A DNA stretch of 64,000 nt. It comes from Mycobacterium sp. E2733. GTDB taxonomy: Bacteria; Actinomycetota; Actinomycetes; Mycobacteriales; Mycobacteriaceae. Every line of letters starts with the position of its first letter. The first letter of the stretch is position 1. The position numbers and the translations under genes are program-made. Below the pieces are notes generated by a model, which had not been told where the DNA came from, did not search any database, and worked only from the letters and a program-made list of their open reading frames with translations. The stretch spans positions 124,001 through 188,000 of the forward strand of contig NZ_LZJZ01000083.1 of assembly GCF_001667585.1 (NCBI RefSeq), in the 5' to 3' direction. Positions 26,021-34,468 of the stretch are shown piece by piece.

Positions 26021-26774
26021 GTTTCGCCTCGCGCAGGTGTTCGGCGGCTCCCCGCCGCAGCGCGTGCGCTTCGGCCGTCAGGGTGATCATCGAAAGCCCC
26101 AGCTTCGCCATGGCGCGGCCCGTCTTGCCGTCGCCGGCGTGAATGCCGGTCACCAATCCGGCGTCGGTGGCCGCTCGGTGGATTCGCACGATGGCATCCA
26201 GGACGGCCGGAGCCTTGGTTGCGCCAACCACGTCCACACCCAGTGACAGGGCCAGGTCGGCGGGGCCGACGTACAGCCCGGCGAGTCCGTCGACCGCGCA
26301 GATCTCGTCGAGACCGGACAGCGCCGCGGCCGTCTCGATCATCGCGAACACGCTCACCCGGGATTCCAGCGCGGCGGTGTCGCGGCCCAGGCTGGCGCGC
26401 AGCGGGCCGAAGCTGCGAATGCCCGCGGGCTGGTACCGGGTGGCGGCCACGGCCGCGGCGGCCTGGTCCGCCGATTCGATCATGGCGATGACGACCGCGT
26501 CGGCTCCGGCGTCCAGCACGCGCCCGATCGGGGCAGCGTCGGCGTTGGGCAGCCGCACCACGGTGCCGATGGGCAGGTGTTCGATCCGGCGCAGGATCCC
26601 GGCGATGCCGGCGTCGTCGAGGTAGCCGTGTTGGGCGTCGAAACCCACGTAGTCGTAACCGGCCCCGGCGAATTCCTCGGGCCCGAGCAGCGTCGGCCCG
26701 GTGATCCAGCCGCCCCACAGCGGGCCGCCGCGGCTCAATGCGCGCTGCAACGCGCTCTGTGAATTGTCGGCCAC
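26010..26774 (-). CDS. HpcH/HpaI-family class II aldolase
   Basis: A 254-residue TIM-barrel protein of the HpcH/HpaI aldolase/citrate lyase family: GYDYVGFDAQHGYLDD contains the Asp-x-Gln-His cluster, MIESADQ and MIET the metal-binding Glu region, and GLYVGPADLALSLG a conserved loop. Family members cleave 2-oxo-hydroxy acids to pyruvate and an aldehyde. The start is taken as GTG 26774 (VADNSQSALQ), three bases after the alcohol dehydrogenase stop. The substrate is not known. Confidence 0.85.
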   Translation of the reverse strand: MADNSQSALQRALSRGGPLWGGWITGPTLLGPEEFAGAGYDYVGFDAQHGYLDDAGIAGILRRIEHLPIGTVVRLPNADAAPIGRVLDAGADAVVIAMIESADQAAAAVAATRYQPAGIRSFGPLRASLGRDTAALESRVSVFAMIETAAALSGLDEICAVDGLAGLYVGPADLALSLGVDVVGATKAPAVLDAIVRIHRAATDAGLVTGIHAGDGKTGRAMAKLGLSMITLTAEAHALRRGAAEHLREAKHDG

Positions 26775-26776
26775 GC

Positions 26777-27745
26777 TCACTGTCCGATCGCGATCTTGAT
26801 GCGTTCGGGCACCGGACGGCAGGCCAACTCGAACGCGCCCTGCACGTCGTCGATCCCGAAGGTGTGCGTCAGGTAAATGGCGAGCAGCTCGGGATGTTCG
26901 GCGGCGAACTTCCCCGCCAGCTCCAGCATCCGCCGGCGGTCCAGTGTCACACCGGATTTCAGCGTCAGGTTGTTGCGCAACATGGCGCGCATGTTGATGG
27001 GATAGGCGTCGTCGTCGGCGACCCCGAAGTAGAAGACGGTGCCGCCGGGCGCGGTCGCGTCGATGGCGTGACCCAGCGTGGCGACCTGGTGACCGACGGC
27101 CTCGATGACGACGTCGGCGCGGTCGCCGGGCGCAAGCTGGCTCACCCAGCGGTCGCTGGTGGCGCGCACCGGGTCGTCGACCCCGAATCCGGTTGCCAGA
27201 CTTGACCGGTCGACGGGATCGACTCCGGTGACGCGCCGCGCGCCGGCCGCCTTGGCGACGTAGGAGAACAACAGGCCGATGGAGCCCTGGCCGATGATCG
27301 CCACGTGCCTGCCGGCCAGATCCGGCAGCTGCTCGAGGGCGTAGAGGACGCATGCCAGTGGTTGCAGACCAACGGCCTGCGCCGGGGTCAGCGCGGGGTC
27401 GTAGGGCGCCAGGCCGTCGCCATTGCTGACCACGCGCTCCATCATGCCGTCGAACCCGGACGCCCAGCCGACCACGAGGTCGCCCGCATGGTGCTCGGGA
27501 TGCTGGCTGGCGATCACCTCCCCGGCGACTTCGTGGATGGGGAAGCCGTCCTTTTCGGCGGCGCTGGTTCCGTCGTCACCCGGAAGGCGACCGCGGGCGC
27601 CGCGAAAGGCAGGCAAATCGCTGCCGCAGACACCGGCGGCCATGAACCGCAACAACACCTGGTCCTCGGCGAGGCACTCGGGCGTCTTCTCTGGAATCGT
27701 TGTCCGCTCGAACAGGTAGGGGGCGACGATCCGGTAGGACCACAC
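26777..27745 (-). CDS. Zinc-dependent alcohol/polyol dehydrogenase
   Basis: A 322-residue MDR-family protein: GVCGSDLPAFRG (zinc cysteine region), HEVAGEVI, and IIGQGSIGLLFSYVAKA as the nucleotide-binding Rossmann motif. The structural zinc cysteine loop of longer ADHs is missing, consistent with the short length. It probably oxidises a secondary alcohol or hydroxy acid of the pathway. GTG 27745 is separated from the P450 stop by one base. Confidence 0.82.
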   Translation of the reverse strand: MWSYRIVAPYLFERTTIPEKTPECLAEDQVLLRFMAAGVCGSDLPAFRGARGRLPGDDGTSAAEKDGFPIHEVAGEVIASQHPEHHAGDLVVGWASGFDGMMERVVSNGDGLAPYDPALTPAQAVGLQPLACVLYALEQLPDLAGRHVAIIGQGSIGLLFSYVAKAAGARRVTGVDPVDRSSLATGFGVDDPVRATSDRWVSQLAPGDRADVVIEAVGHQVATLGHAIDATAPGGTVFYFGVADDDAYPINMRAMLRNNLTLKSGVTLDRRRMLELAGKFAAEHPELLAIYLTHTFGIDDVQGAFELACRPVPERIKIAIGQ

Positions 27746-27746
27746 G

Positions 27747-28976
27747 TCAGACCTCCACCGGGATGTTGTTCCATCCCCATTGGAAGCTGGAGGGCAGCCG
27801 CTTGGCGCCCTCGGCTTCGATCGCGTAGTCGGGCACGCGGCGCAGCCATTCCTGCAGCAGCACAGCGACTTCCAGCCTAGCTAGGTGGTAGCCGATGCAG
27901 AAGTGTTGACCGCGGCCGAAGGCCAGCGAGCGACGGATGGGCCTGTCCCAGACGAATTCGTCGGGTTCAGGGTATTCCCGCTCGTCGCGGTTGGCCGAGG
28001 CGAGCAGGGTGATGACGCGCTGTCCGGGCCGGATGGTCTCGCCGTGAATGGTGAAGGGCTTCCGGGCGGTTCGGGCGAACCACTGCGCCGGCGCGCAGAA
28101 CCGGATCATCTCCTCGCGCGCGATCGGCACGTTGTTTCCGGGGTCGGCGCGCACCGCGGCGAGCTGGTCGGGCCGCCGGTCGAGCTCCCAGAGTCCGTGG
28201 GCGACGATCTTGGGCACCGTCTCGGTGCCGCCGATGAAGATGCAGAGCATCTGCGTCGCGACTTCGACGTCATCGAGCGGGCTGCCGTCGGGCAGGCGGT
28301 AGCCGAGCAAGCCGTCCACGACGGCGAGCGGTCCCCCCGACTGGTCGGCGCGGCGGCGCCGCACCACCGGCAGCAGGTATTCGAAATAGTTGGGCCGCGA
28401 TTCGGCGGTGTCCACCCCGACGCCGGGCTCGGCGAGGCTACCGGCGTTGACCGCAGCCAGCACTTGAGGCGCGAGATCTACTGAGATGCCCAGTAGTTCG
28501 CATACTACGGACGCCACCACGATACCGCCATAGTCCTGGGTCAGGTCGAACGAACCGCGGGGCAGCAGCTCATCGAGACGCTCGTTGGCCAGCTCGCGGA
28601 TTCTGGTCTCCCAGCCGGTGACGGCCCGGGGGCGCAGCGGCTGGGAGTGCGCGCGCCGGATCTCGGCGTACAGATCCGTGTCGAAAACCGCGTGGAATGG
28701 CAGCGGGTGCAGGGGCGGGTCGTCGACCGGGCCGGTGTTGCGCTTGGCCAGAACCGACGCCGCCGGCAGGGTCCCTTCCGACGCGACGAACGTCCCGTCG
28801 TTGACTTCCAGCACCTGCCAGATGTCCTCGAAGCGGGACAACGCGAAGGTGTCCCACTGCGGCATGTAGTACACGGGATGGTGGTCGCGCAGCATTCGGT
28901 AATACGGCAGGGGATTCGCCATCACCTGCGCGTCGAAGGGGTCGTAGGCGAAGTTCACGGCCTCGTGCTGCCGCAT
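27747..28976 (-). CDS. Cytochrome P450
   Basis: A 409-residue bacterial P450. The heme-binding loop is FGRGQHFCIGYHLARLE, the K-helix ExxR is EEMIRF, and the I-helix region reads FIGGTETVPK. It should hydroxylate a substrate with electrons from ferredoxin partners that are not in this operon. The ATG at 28976 overlaps the preceding gene stop as TGATG. I cannot assign it to a CYP family by eye. Confidence 0.9.
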   Translation of the reverse strand: MRQHEAVNFAYDPFDAQVMANPLPYYRMLRDHHPVYYMPQWDTFALSRFEDIWQVLEVNDGTFVASEGTLPAASVLAKRNTGPVDDPPLHPLPFHAVFDTDLYAEIRRAHSQPLRPRAVTGWETRIRELANERLDELLPRGSFDLTQDYGGIVVASVVCELLGISVDLAPQVLAAVNAGSLAEPGVGVDTAESRPNYFEYLLPVVRRRRADQSGGPLAVVDGLLGYRLPDGSPLDDVEVATQMLCIFIGGTETVPKIVAHGLWELDRRPDQLAAVRADPGNNVPIAREEMIRFCAPAQWFARTARKPFTIHGETIRPGQRVITLLASANRDEREYPEPDEFVWDRPIRRSLAFGRGQHFCIGYHLARLEVAVLLQEWLRRVPDYAIEAEGAKRLPSSFQWGWNNIPVEV

Positions 28977-29680
28977 CACTGCAGCGGTGAGGGCGGTAGG
29001 GCCTGCAGGATCGAGTCTTCCCAGCCGTCGCGCAGGGCGGGCGCCACACTCATCCAGGTGACGATTTCGGCGGGTGGGCTCTCCTTCCACGAGGGGTAGT
29101 GGTTGGCGAAGCATTCCCAGCCGCCGTCCAGCGCCCAGTAGTGGATGACCTCGTTGTAGCGGAAGGTTGTGGTGAACGAACCCAGCCAGCGCTTGCCGGT
29201 GCGTTCCGACCACGGGACGTAAAGGCGCTCCAGCTCGCGGATGTAGTCGTCTTGACGGCCCGGCTTGGTTTGCATGATCTCCTGAATCACCAGCGGCGCA
29301 GTGAAATTCGATTCACGCAACTGGGCAAGGGTCCGGTTGCTGGGGCTGGGGTACATGATTCGCCCCTCCCCCGCGGCGCCGATGTCGGCCAGAAAGGCGG
29401 ACCATTTGCCCGCCGCGGCCTCGTGACTGCCGCCGCGGGTCTGGGCGCTCCCGATCCGCGCATAGTCGGCGAACCCGTCGATCTCCCAGATGATCGTCAC
29501 TTGCGGCCAGTGGCCGTTGTAGGGCGTGGTCTCCCAGATCGCGAACAGCCGGGCGCCGATCTCTTCCATCATCGGCCGGTAGGTGTCGGAGAACACCTCG
29601 GTGAAGCGGTCGCTTCGCCCGGAGCCGAGCGATATGGTCTCGTGCAGATAGAGCAGCGTGTGGCGGTAGTACTTCTTCAT
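28976..29680 (-). CDS. NIPSNAP-like protein of unknown function
   Basis: A 234-residue protein with two similar halves, each about 100 residues: LHETISLGSGRSDRFTEVFS in the first and IQEIMQTKPGRQDDYIRELE in the second, each followed by an aromatic-rich strand (WPQVTIIWEIDGFADYA; VIHYWALDGGWECFAN). This duplicated ferredoxin-like arrangement fits the NIPSNAP/ABM superfamily. No catalytic motif is evident. It overlaps the genes on both sides by a few bases, so it is coupled to the P450. Confidence 0.55.
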   Translation of the reverse strand: MKKYYRHTLLYLHETISLGSGRSDRFTEVFSDTYRPMMEEIGARLFAIWETTPYNGHWPQVTIIWEIDGFADYARIGSAQTRGGSHEAAAGKWSAFLADIGAAGEGRIMYPSPSNRTLAQLRESNFTAPLVIQEIMQTKPGRQDDYIRELERLYVPWSERTGKRWLGSFTTTFRYNEVIHYWALDGGWECFANHYPSWKESPPAEIVTWMSVAPALRDGWEDSILQALPPSPLQ

Positions 29681-30273
29681 CGGTCGAGCCGGATCAGCCC
29701 CGAGTCGCCGCGCTCACAGGTCACCAAATCGCAGAGCAATGTCTCCGTGGAATAGACTGCCGGGCAGCCGATTCCGCCCGCCGCCAGCGCGTGGCCCTTG
29801 AACCTTTGCGCGGCCGCACTGAGCGCGTACTGCGCCCTGGCCACCCCGCGGTCCACCCGCGGGGGCCACCCGCAAGGCGCTTGGCCCCACAACGCGACTT
29901 CGGTCAATCGGTCGTCCAGCGACGTGAGCACCTTGTCGCGCACGCGCGCATCCGCGGCGAACGCCTCGGCGCTGACCGCCAGGCTCTGACTCGCCGGGCC
30001 GGGCCCGTTCGCGTCGAGCCACTCGCCGAGGTCGCGCGCCTGCACGCCGAGAATCCGCAGGGGCCGGGCGTCGCCGGGGTTTGGCAGCAGCACCGTGACG
30101 TGCCAGCCGGCCATCGCCCGGTCGTAGAGCCAACCTCCGGCCGATGCGACGACGTCCAGGGCGCTGACCGCAATGACGTCGAGCCGATAGCGCAGACATT
30201 CCCGCTCGGCACGGCTCGGCCGGGCGGCGTGGGCCCGGCTGCCTTTCCTGATGTCGAACGTTGACGTGACCAT
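29677..30273 (-). CDS. Conserved hypothetical protein, first gene of the P450 operon
   Basis: A 198-residue soluble protein that I do not recognise. ATG 30273 (MVTSTFDIRKG) follows GAGGAACGG at a good distance; an upstream start at 30309 is less likely. Visible features are RYRLDVIAVSALDVVASAGG, WLYDRAMAGWHVTVLLPN and a C terminus with CDLVTCERGDSG. The first region resembles an N-terminal ligand-binding or regulatory domain, but I give no function. The 26-bp motif lies about 100 bases upstream. Confidence 0.6.
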   Translation of the reverse strand: MVTSTFDIRKGSRAHAARPSRAERECLRYRLDVIAVSALDVVASAGGWLYDRAMAGWHVTVLLPNPGDARPLRILGVQARDLGEWLDANGPGPASQSLAVSAEAFAADARVRDKVLTSLDDRLTEVALWGQAPCGWPPRVDRGVARAQYALSAAAQRFKGHALAAGGIGCPAVYSTETLLCDLVTCERGDSGLIRLDR

Positions 30274-30371
30274 TAATCCGTTCCTCACCGCCGCACCGAA
30301 TGGGTGCATCGGCCTTTACCGCAACGCTTGTTCTGGGCTGGGGGCCGCCTCACGCGACTCACCGGACAGCG

Positions 30372-30397
30372 TGACACTTGAGAGTAAATTTGTAAAG
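30372..30397. promoter_or_regulatory. Bipartite motif TGACACTT-N9-TTTGTAAAG, site A
   Basis: TGACACTT is followed after exactly nine bases by TTTGTAAAG. It lies in the 137-base gap upstream of the P450 operon (start 30273) and just behind the CoA-transferase stop. The same two words with the same spacing occur at 35398 and 35953. It is a probable regulator site. Confidence 0.65.
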
Positions 30398-30410
30398 GTG
30401 CGACCGGTGG

Positions 30411-31580
30411 TCACGAGCCGCGGCGCGCCTTGAGTTCGGCGAGCACTTCCTCGGTGTGCTGCCCGAGTTCCGGTGCCGCAGAACGCGGTGCCCATGGTGT
30501 GCCGTGGAAATCGGCCGGTGTGGCCACCATCGGAACGCTGGATTCCCCGTCCGGCACGTCGACGATGCCGCCCGCGGCGTGAAACTGCTCGTCGGCGACG
30601 ACATCCTCGAGGCTGTTCACCGGCGACCAGAAAAAATCGGGCTCGGCCGCGAAGGCCTGCGCCCACTCGTCGAGGGTGCGGGTGGCGAAGATGGCATCCA
30701 GCTCGGCGATCAGCTCCGTCGAGTTGACGAAGCGAGCGTAAGCGTCGCAGAACCGCGGATCGGTCAGCCACTCCGGGTGGCCGACGGCGCGACAGAGCGG
30801 GGGCCAGTGCCGATCGCCTTCGAGCCCAACGATCCAGAATCGCCGCCCATCGGCGGTCGCGTAGTTGTTCATGCAGGGATTGCCCATCGATTCGCGTTGC
30901 CCGATCGCGATCGGCTGGCCGGTGAGCAGGTAGGTGTTGAGGTCGAAGCCCACCGTGTAGGCGCCCTGGCGATACAACGACGTGCTCACCAGCTGACCGG
31001 TCCCGGTGCGGGCGCGGGCAACCAGCGCCGCGCAGATGGCGGCCGCCAGCGTCATGCCGGCCGAATGGTCGCCCATGCCGCCGCGCTGGAACGGCGGCGT
31101 GTCGCCGGGCCGGGTGAGCAGATGTGCCACCCCGGCGCGCGACCAGAAAGCGGCCACGTCGTAAGCGGCCCGGTCCGCATCGGGTCCGGTTTCGCCGTAT
31201 CCGGTGATCAGCCCGTACACCAGGCTCGGGTTGCGGGCGGACACCGATTCGAAGTCGAGCCCCAGCCGTTGTAGCGCGCCCGGCCGCACGTTGGTCACGA
31301 AAACATCGGCGCCCGCCAGCAATTCGAAGGCGGTGTTCAGGTCCGCCTCCTCCGCGAGGTTCAACACGATACTGCGCTTGGAGCGGTTGTCCATTTCGAA
31401 AGGCGGGTTGACCCCCAGGTCGCAGCCCAGCATCCTGCCGAACATGCGCCCCGGGTCGCCGGTCGGCGGTTCGATCTTGATGACGTCGGCGCCCCAGTCG
31501 GCCAGGATGCCGCCGGTGGCCGGCCCGGCCACCCAGACCCCGAGCTCGACGACCGTGACGCCCTCCATTGGTCCCGCCAT
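30411..31580 (-). CDS. CaiB/BaiF-type CoA-transferase
   Basis: A 389-residue class III CoA-transferase: EGVTVVELGVWVAGPATGGI at the N terminus, KIEPPTGDPGRMFG, and a conserved Asp region around GMGDHSAGMTLA. The enzyme moves CoA between carboxylic acids and would activate an acid substrate for degradation. ATG 31580 starts MAGPMEG. The gene is divergent from the DUF427 gene, with twin palindromes between them. No other gene follows in its own transcription unit before site A. Confidence 0.88.
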   Translation of the reverse strand: MAGPMEGVTVVELGVWVAGPATGGILADWGADVIKIEPPTGDPGRMFGRMLGCDLGVNPPFEMDNRSKRSIVLNLAEEADLNTAFELLAGADVFVTNVRPGALQRLGLDFESVSARNPSLVYGLITGYGETGPDADRAAYDVAAFWSRAGVAHLLTRPGDTPPFQRGGMGDHSAGMTLAAAICAALVARARTGTGQLVSTSLYRQGAYTVGFDLNTYLLTGQPIAIGQRESMGNPCMNNYATADGRRFWIVGLEGDRHWPPLCRAVGHPEWLTDPRFCDAYARFVNSTELIAELDAIFATRTLDEWAQAFAAEPDFFWSPVNSLEDVVADEQFHAAGGIVDVPDGESSVPMVATPADFHGTPWAPRSAAPELGQHTEEVLAELKARRGS

Positions 31581-31610
31581 GGCTAAGTTCCTACCCTGCG
31601 CTCTCCGAAT

Positions 31611-31626
31611 GTCACGCCAGCGTGAC
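31611..31626. promoter_or_regulatory. Palindromic operator, copy 1
   Basis: GTCACGC-CA-GCGTGAC: seven-base arms perfectly complementary around a two-base centre. It lies 30 bases upstream of the CoA-transferase start and is centred 30 bases from a second copy. TetR-type regulators often bind such sites. Confidence 0.65.
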
Positions 31627-31640
31627 GCTGCATAGTGAGT

Positions 31641-31656
31641 GCCACGCTAGCGTGAC
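31641..31656. promoter_or_regulatory. Palindromic operator, copy 2
   Basis: GCCACGC-TA-GCGTGAC, the same palindrome as copy 1 with one mismatch in the left arm. It lies 35 bases before the DUF427 gene, so the pair could control both divergent genes. Confidence 0.65.
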
Positions 31657-31691
31657 ATCCGTTGGCGTTTGCGTGCGATGGAAGGAGCGCC

Positions 31692-32378
31692 ATGAGTCTG
31701 GTAGCCGGACGTGGTCCGCTCAGCAGTGATCCGGCCGGGCGATTCTCGCCCCCGCTGCCCGCAGACGTCGTCTTCATCGAGCCTCATCCGCGCCGCGTGC
31801 AAGCTGTCCAGGATGGGCGGCTGGTGATCGACACCGAACGGGCGCTGCTGGTGCACCGCCGGGGCCAACCACTCAGCTACGTCTTCCGGGCCGACGAGGT
31901 CGGTGACCTGCCCAGCGAACACGAGCCGGAGGCGCCGGGCTTCGTACACGTGCCCTGGGACGCCGTCGACACCTGGCTGGAAGAGGGCCGCGAACTCGTC
32001 CACTACCCGCCCAATCCCTACCACCGCGTCGACTGCCGCCCCACCAAGCGCCGCCTGCGCGTGTCGGTCGGCGGCACCGTGCTGGTGGACACCGACGATA
32101 CGGTGATCGTGTTCGAAACATCCTTGGCTCCAAGGCTTTACGTCGATCCGGTGCACGTGCGCACCGACCTGTTGCGCCGCTCGGACACGTTGAGCTACTG
32201 CAACTACAAGGGCTTCGCCACCTATTGGTCCGCCGACGTGGACGGCCATCTGGTCGACGACATCGCTTGGAGCTATCCGGACCCGCCACCGGAAAGCCTG
32301 CCCATCAAGGGATTTCTGAGCTTCGACCTCGCTCGCGTTGATGTCGTGGCCGAGCTGCCGCTCACCCGCCGTAGCTAG
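31692..32378 (+). CDS. DUF427 double-domain protein
   Basis: A 228-residue protein made of two copies of the DUF427 fold: residues ~35-90 (RRVQAVQDGRLVIDTERALL) and ~115-215 (RRLRVSVGGTVLVDTDDTVI, then YCNYKGFATYWSADVDG). The family is of unknown biochemical role. ATG 31692 is preceded by GGAAGGAGC. It overlaps the convergent acyl-CoA dehydrogenase stop by 17 bases. A single-domain relative is at 60552-60932. Confidence 0.82.
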   Translation: MSLVAGRGPLSSDPAGRFSPPLPADVVFIEPHPRRVQAVQDGRLVIDTERALLVHRRGQPLSYVFRADEVGDLPSEHEPEAPGFVHVPWDAVDTWLEEGRELVHYPPNPYHRVDCRPTKRRLRVSVGGTVLVDTDDTVIVFETSLAPRLYVDPVHVRTDLLRRSDTLSYCNYKGFATYWSADVDGHLVDDIAWSYPDPPPESLPIKGFLSFDLARVDVVAELPLTRRS

Positions 32379-33543
32379 GGCGGCCCAGCTTCAGCTCGTG
32401 CTGGGCGATCATGTTGCGGAACACTTCCAGGGTGCCGCCATAGATCCCCAGCGGCAGCGCCAGCCGGTAAAGGTGTTCTGCGGCGCCGTCGGTCGCCGAG
32501 CCCGGAGTCTCGGTGGGCAACGCCGACGCGGGCCCCAGCAGGTCCATCAGATCCGGCGTGACGTCACGCATCGTCTGCGCGACCGCGACCCGCCCGAACA
32601 TCCCGGGCGTGGACAGCGCCGCCTCCATCCGGGCCACGTCGCGTCCGAACCGGTACTTCACCGAATCGTCGTCCAACGGCCGCCGGCCATCCGGCCCCGG
32701 CTGAGCGACCACGGCCGCGACGGCGTCGACCACTTCGGCCATCAGATCGCCGTGCGCTCCCATCGCGGCAATGTATTGCAGGCCATGGTCTTCCGGATCG
32801 ACGATGCCGTGCTCGGAGTCCAGCGCCGCGCGCATCACCGTCCAGCCGCCGTTCACTTCACCGATGCGGTAGAGATCGTCGACGCGGACGTCGCTGTAGT
32901 AGACGATGTTGGTGCGGTCACCGTCCAGGGTGCGGATGCCCTGGATCTCGACGCCGGGCGAATCGAGCGGCACCAGAAACATGGTCAGGTTGCGATGTTT
33001 CGGGCCTTGGGGGTCGGTGTTGGTGAGGAGGAAGACGTACCTGGCGTTCTGCGCGTTCGACGTGAACATCTTGGAGCCATTGATGATCCAGCTAGATCCA
33101 TCCGCCTCCCGCACCGCCCGCGTCTTGCAGGTGGCGACGTCGGAGCCACCTTCGGGCTCGGTGTAGCCCAAACACAGCCGGATCTCGCCGGACAGCACAC
33201 CCGGCACCACCTGGTCGGTGAGTTCCGGCGCGCCGAATTGCCGCACCAGACGGGCGACAACGGACGTGGTGCCCCAGTGGTACCACGGCGTATGGGCCCG
33301 GGCGATCTCGAGGTGAAAGATGCGGCGACGAACCGGGCTGAATCCGCCCTCGGACTCGAGCTTCCAGTCCGACGCCAGGTAGCCGGCTTCACCCAACGCC
33401 AGATGCACGCGCTCGTCGAAGTTTTCGCCGAATTCCACCTGCCGGTGCAGCACTTCCTCCGTGACGTGCTCGGCGATGAACGCGCGGGTCTCGTCGCGGA
33501 AGGCCTGGTCCTCCGGGGAGAGTTCGACGCGGGAGAAGTCCAT
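32362..33543 (-). CDS. Acyl-CoA dehydrogenase
   Basis: A 393-residue protein of the acyl-CoA dehydrogenase family, FAD-dependent. FAD/substrate motifs include LCLGYTEPEGGSDVA and INGSKMFTSNAQNARYVFL; the C-terminal helical domain has YGGTLEVFRNMIAQ. It would introduce a double bond into an acyl-CoA, feeding electrons to ETF. ATG 33543 overlaps the LLM stop as TGATG. The substrate is unknown; steroid-type dehydrogenases are often heteromers, and no partner is seen here. Confidence 0.9.
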   Translation of the reverse strand: MDFSRVELSPEDQAFRDETRAFIAEHVTEEVLHRQVEFGENFDERVHLALGEAGYLASDWKLESEGGFSPVRRRIFHLEIARAHTPWYHWGTTSVVARLVRQFGAPELTDQVVPGVLSGEIRLCLGYTEPEGGSDVATCKTRAVREADGSSWIINGSKMFTSNAQNARYVFLLTNTDPQGPKHRNLTMFLVPLDSPGVEIQGIRTLDGDRTNIVYYSDVRVDDLYRIGEVNGGWTVMRAALDSEHGIVDPEDHGLQYIAAMGAHGDLMAEVVDAVAAVVAQPGPDGRRPLDDDSVKYRFGRDVARMEAALSTPGMFGRVAVAQTMRDVTPDLMDLLGPASALPTETPGSATDGAAEHLYRLALPLGIYGGTLEVFRNMIAQHELKLGRPSYGG

Positions 33544-34463
33544 CAGGCCGCGTCGATCACGAGGGTGCGGAACCGGTCGAGCGTCTCGAGCGCGTGCGCC
33601 ATGCTGTCGCCGGGAAGGTGCACGCTCACCCATGTCACGCCCAGTTTCGCCAGCTTCTCCAGGCCGTCGAGGTAGGCGCTGGCGTTGAATTCGTCGTCGG
33701 CGGGGCTGCCGCCCTCGAAGTTGGTGAAGGTGACGTCGATCGCCGACCAGTCCCTGCCGGCGGCGTCGCACCGGCGGCGCAGGTCGTCGATGCCGTCGGT
33801 GAGGCGCGCCAGCGAGTCGATGACCGCCGTGCCGGCCGTCTGCGCCAGTTGGGGCGGCGCGGGGAACGGGCACCAGCCGTCACCGTATCGCGCCACGCGC
33901 TGGCGCGCCGACGACGTGTTGCCGCCGATCCAGATCGGCGGGTGCGGTTCACTCAGCGGGCGGGGGTGTGCGGTGATCCCGCGCGCACTGAAATGCCTTC
34001 CCTCGAAGGCGATGTCGTCGCCGGTCCAGACCGCGCGGATCACCTGCAGGGCTTCCTCGAACAGCTCGGCCCGCTCGTCGTAGCTGACCCCCAGCGCGGC
34101 GAACTCCCGCTTGAGGTAACCCACGCCCACAGCGAGCGTGAACCGGCCGCCGGAGAGCAGGTCCAGCGTCGCGCCAGACTTGGCCACCACGAACGGGTTT
34201 CGATACGGCAGCACAACGATGTTGGGGATCAGCCGCAGCGTGGTCGTCGTGGCCGCCGCGAAACCCAGTGCGACGAAGGGATCCAACGCGTCATGCCCCC
34301 CGGCTTCCAGCCATCGCTGCGACGGCGCCGGGTGATCGGTGAAGCCGAACCCGTGGATGCCGGCCGCTTCGGTGGCCGCGGCCACCTTCCCGATGCCGTC
34401 CCCGCTCACCAGCTCCGGGTTGTAGGGGTGGCTGTGCATCGGGTGGGTGATGGTGAAGCGCAT
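33543..34463 (-). CDS. LLM-class F420-dependent oxidoreductase
   Basis: A 306-residue TIM-barrel luciferase-like protein: GFGFTDHPAPSQRWLEAGG near the start, LSGGRFTLAVGVGYLKREFA in the middle, PHPPIWIGGNTSSARQRVAR and the final GVTWVSVHLPGDS. These enzymes use F420 (or FMN) and oxidise or reduce a wide range of substrates. It starts five bases after the thioesterase stop, so the pair and the following acyl-CoA dehydrogenase form one unit. Confidence 0.88.
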   Translation of the reverse strand: MRFTITHPMHSHPYNPELVSGDGIGKVAAATEAAGIHGFGFTDHPAPSQRWLEAGGHDALDPFVALGFAAATTTTLRLIPNIVVLPYRNPFVVAKSGATLDLLSGGRFTLAVGVGYLKREFAALGVSYDERAELFEEALQVIRAVWTGDDIAFEGRHFSARGITAHPRPLSEPHPPIWIGGNTSSARQRVARYGDGWCPFPAPPQLAQTAGTAVIDSLARLTDGIDDLRRRCDAAGRDWSAIDVTFTNFEGGSPADDEFNASAYLDGLEKLAKLGVTWVSVHLPGDSMAHALETLDRFRTLVIDAA

Positions 34464-34468
34464 GGCGG

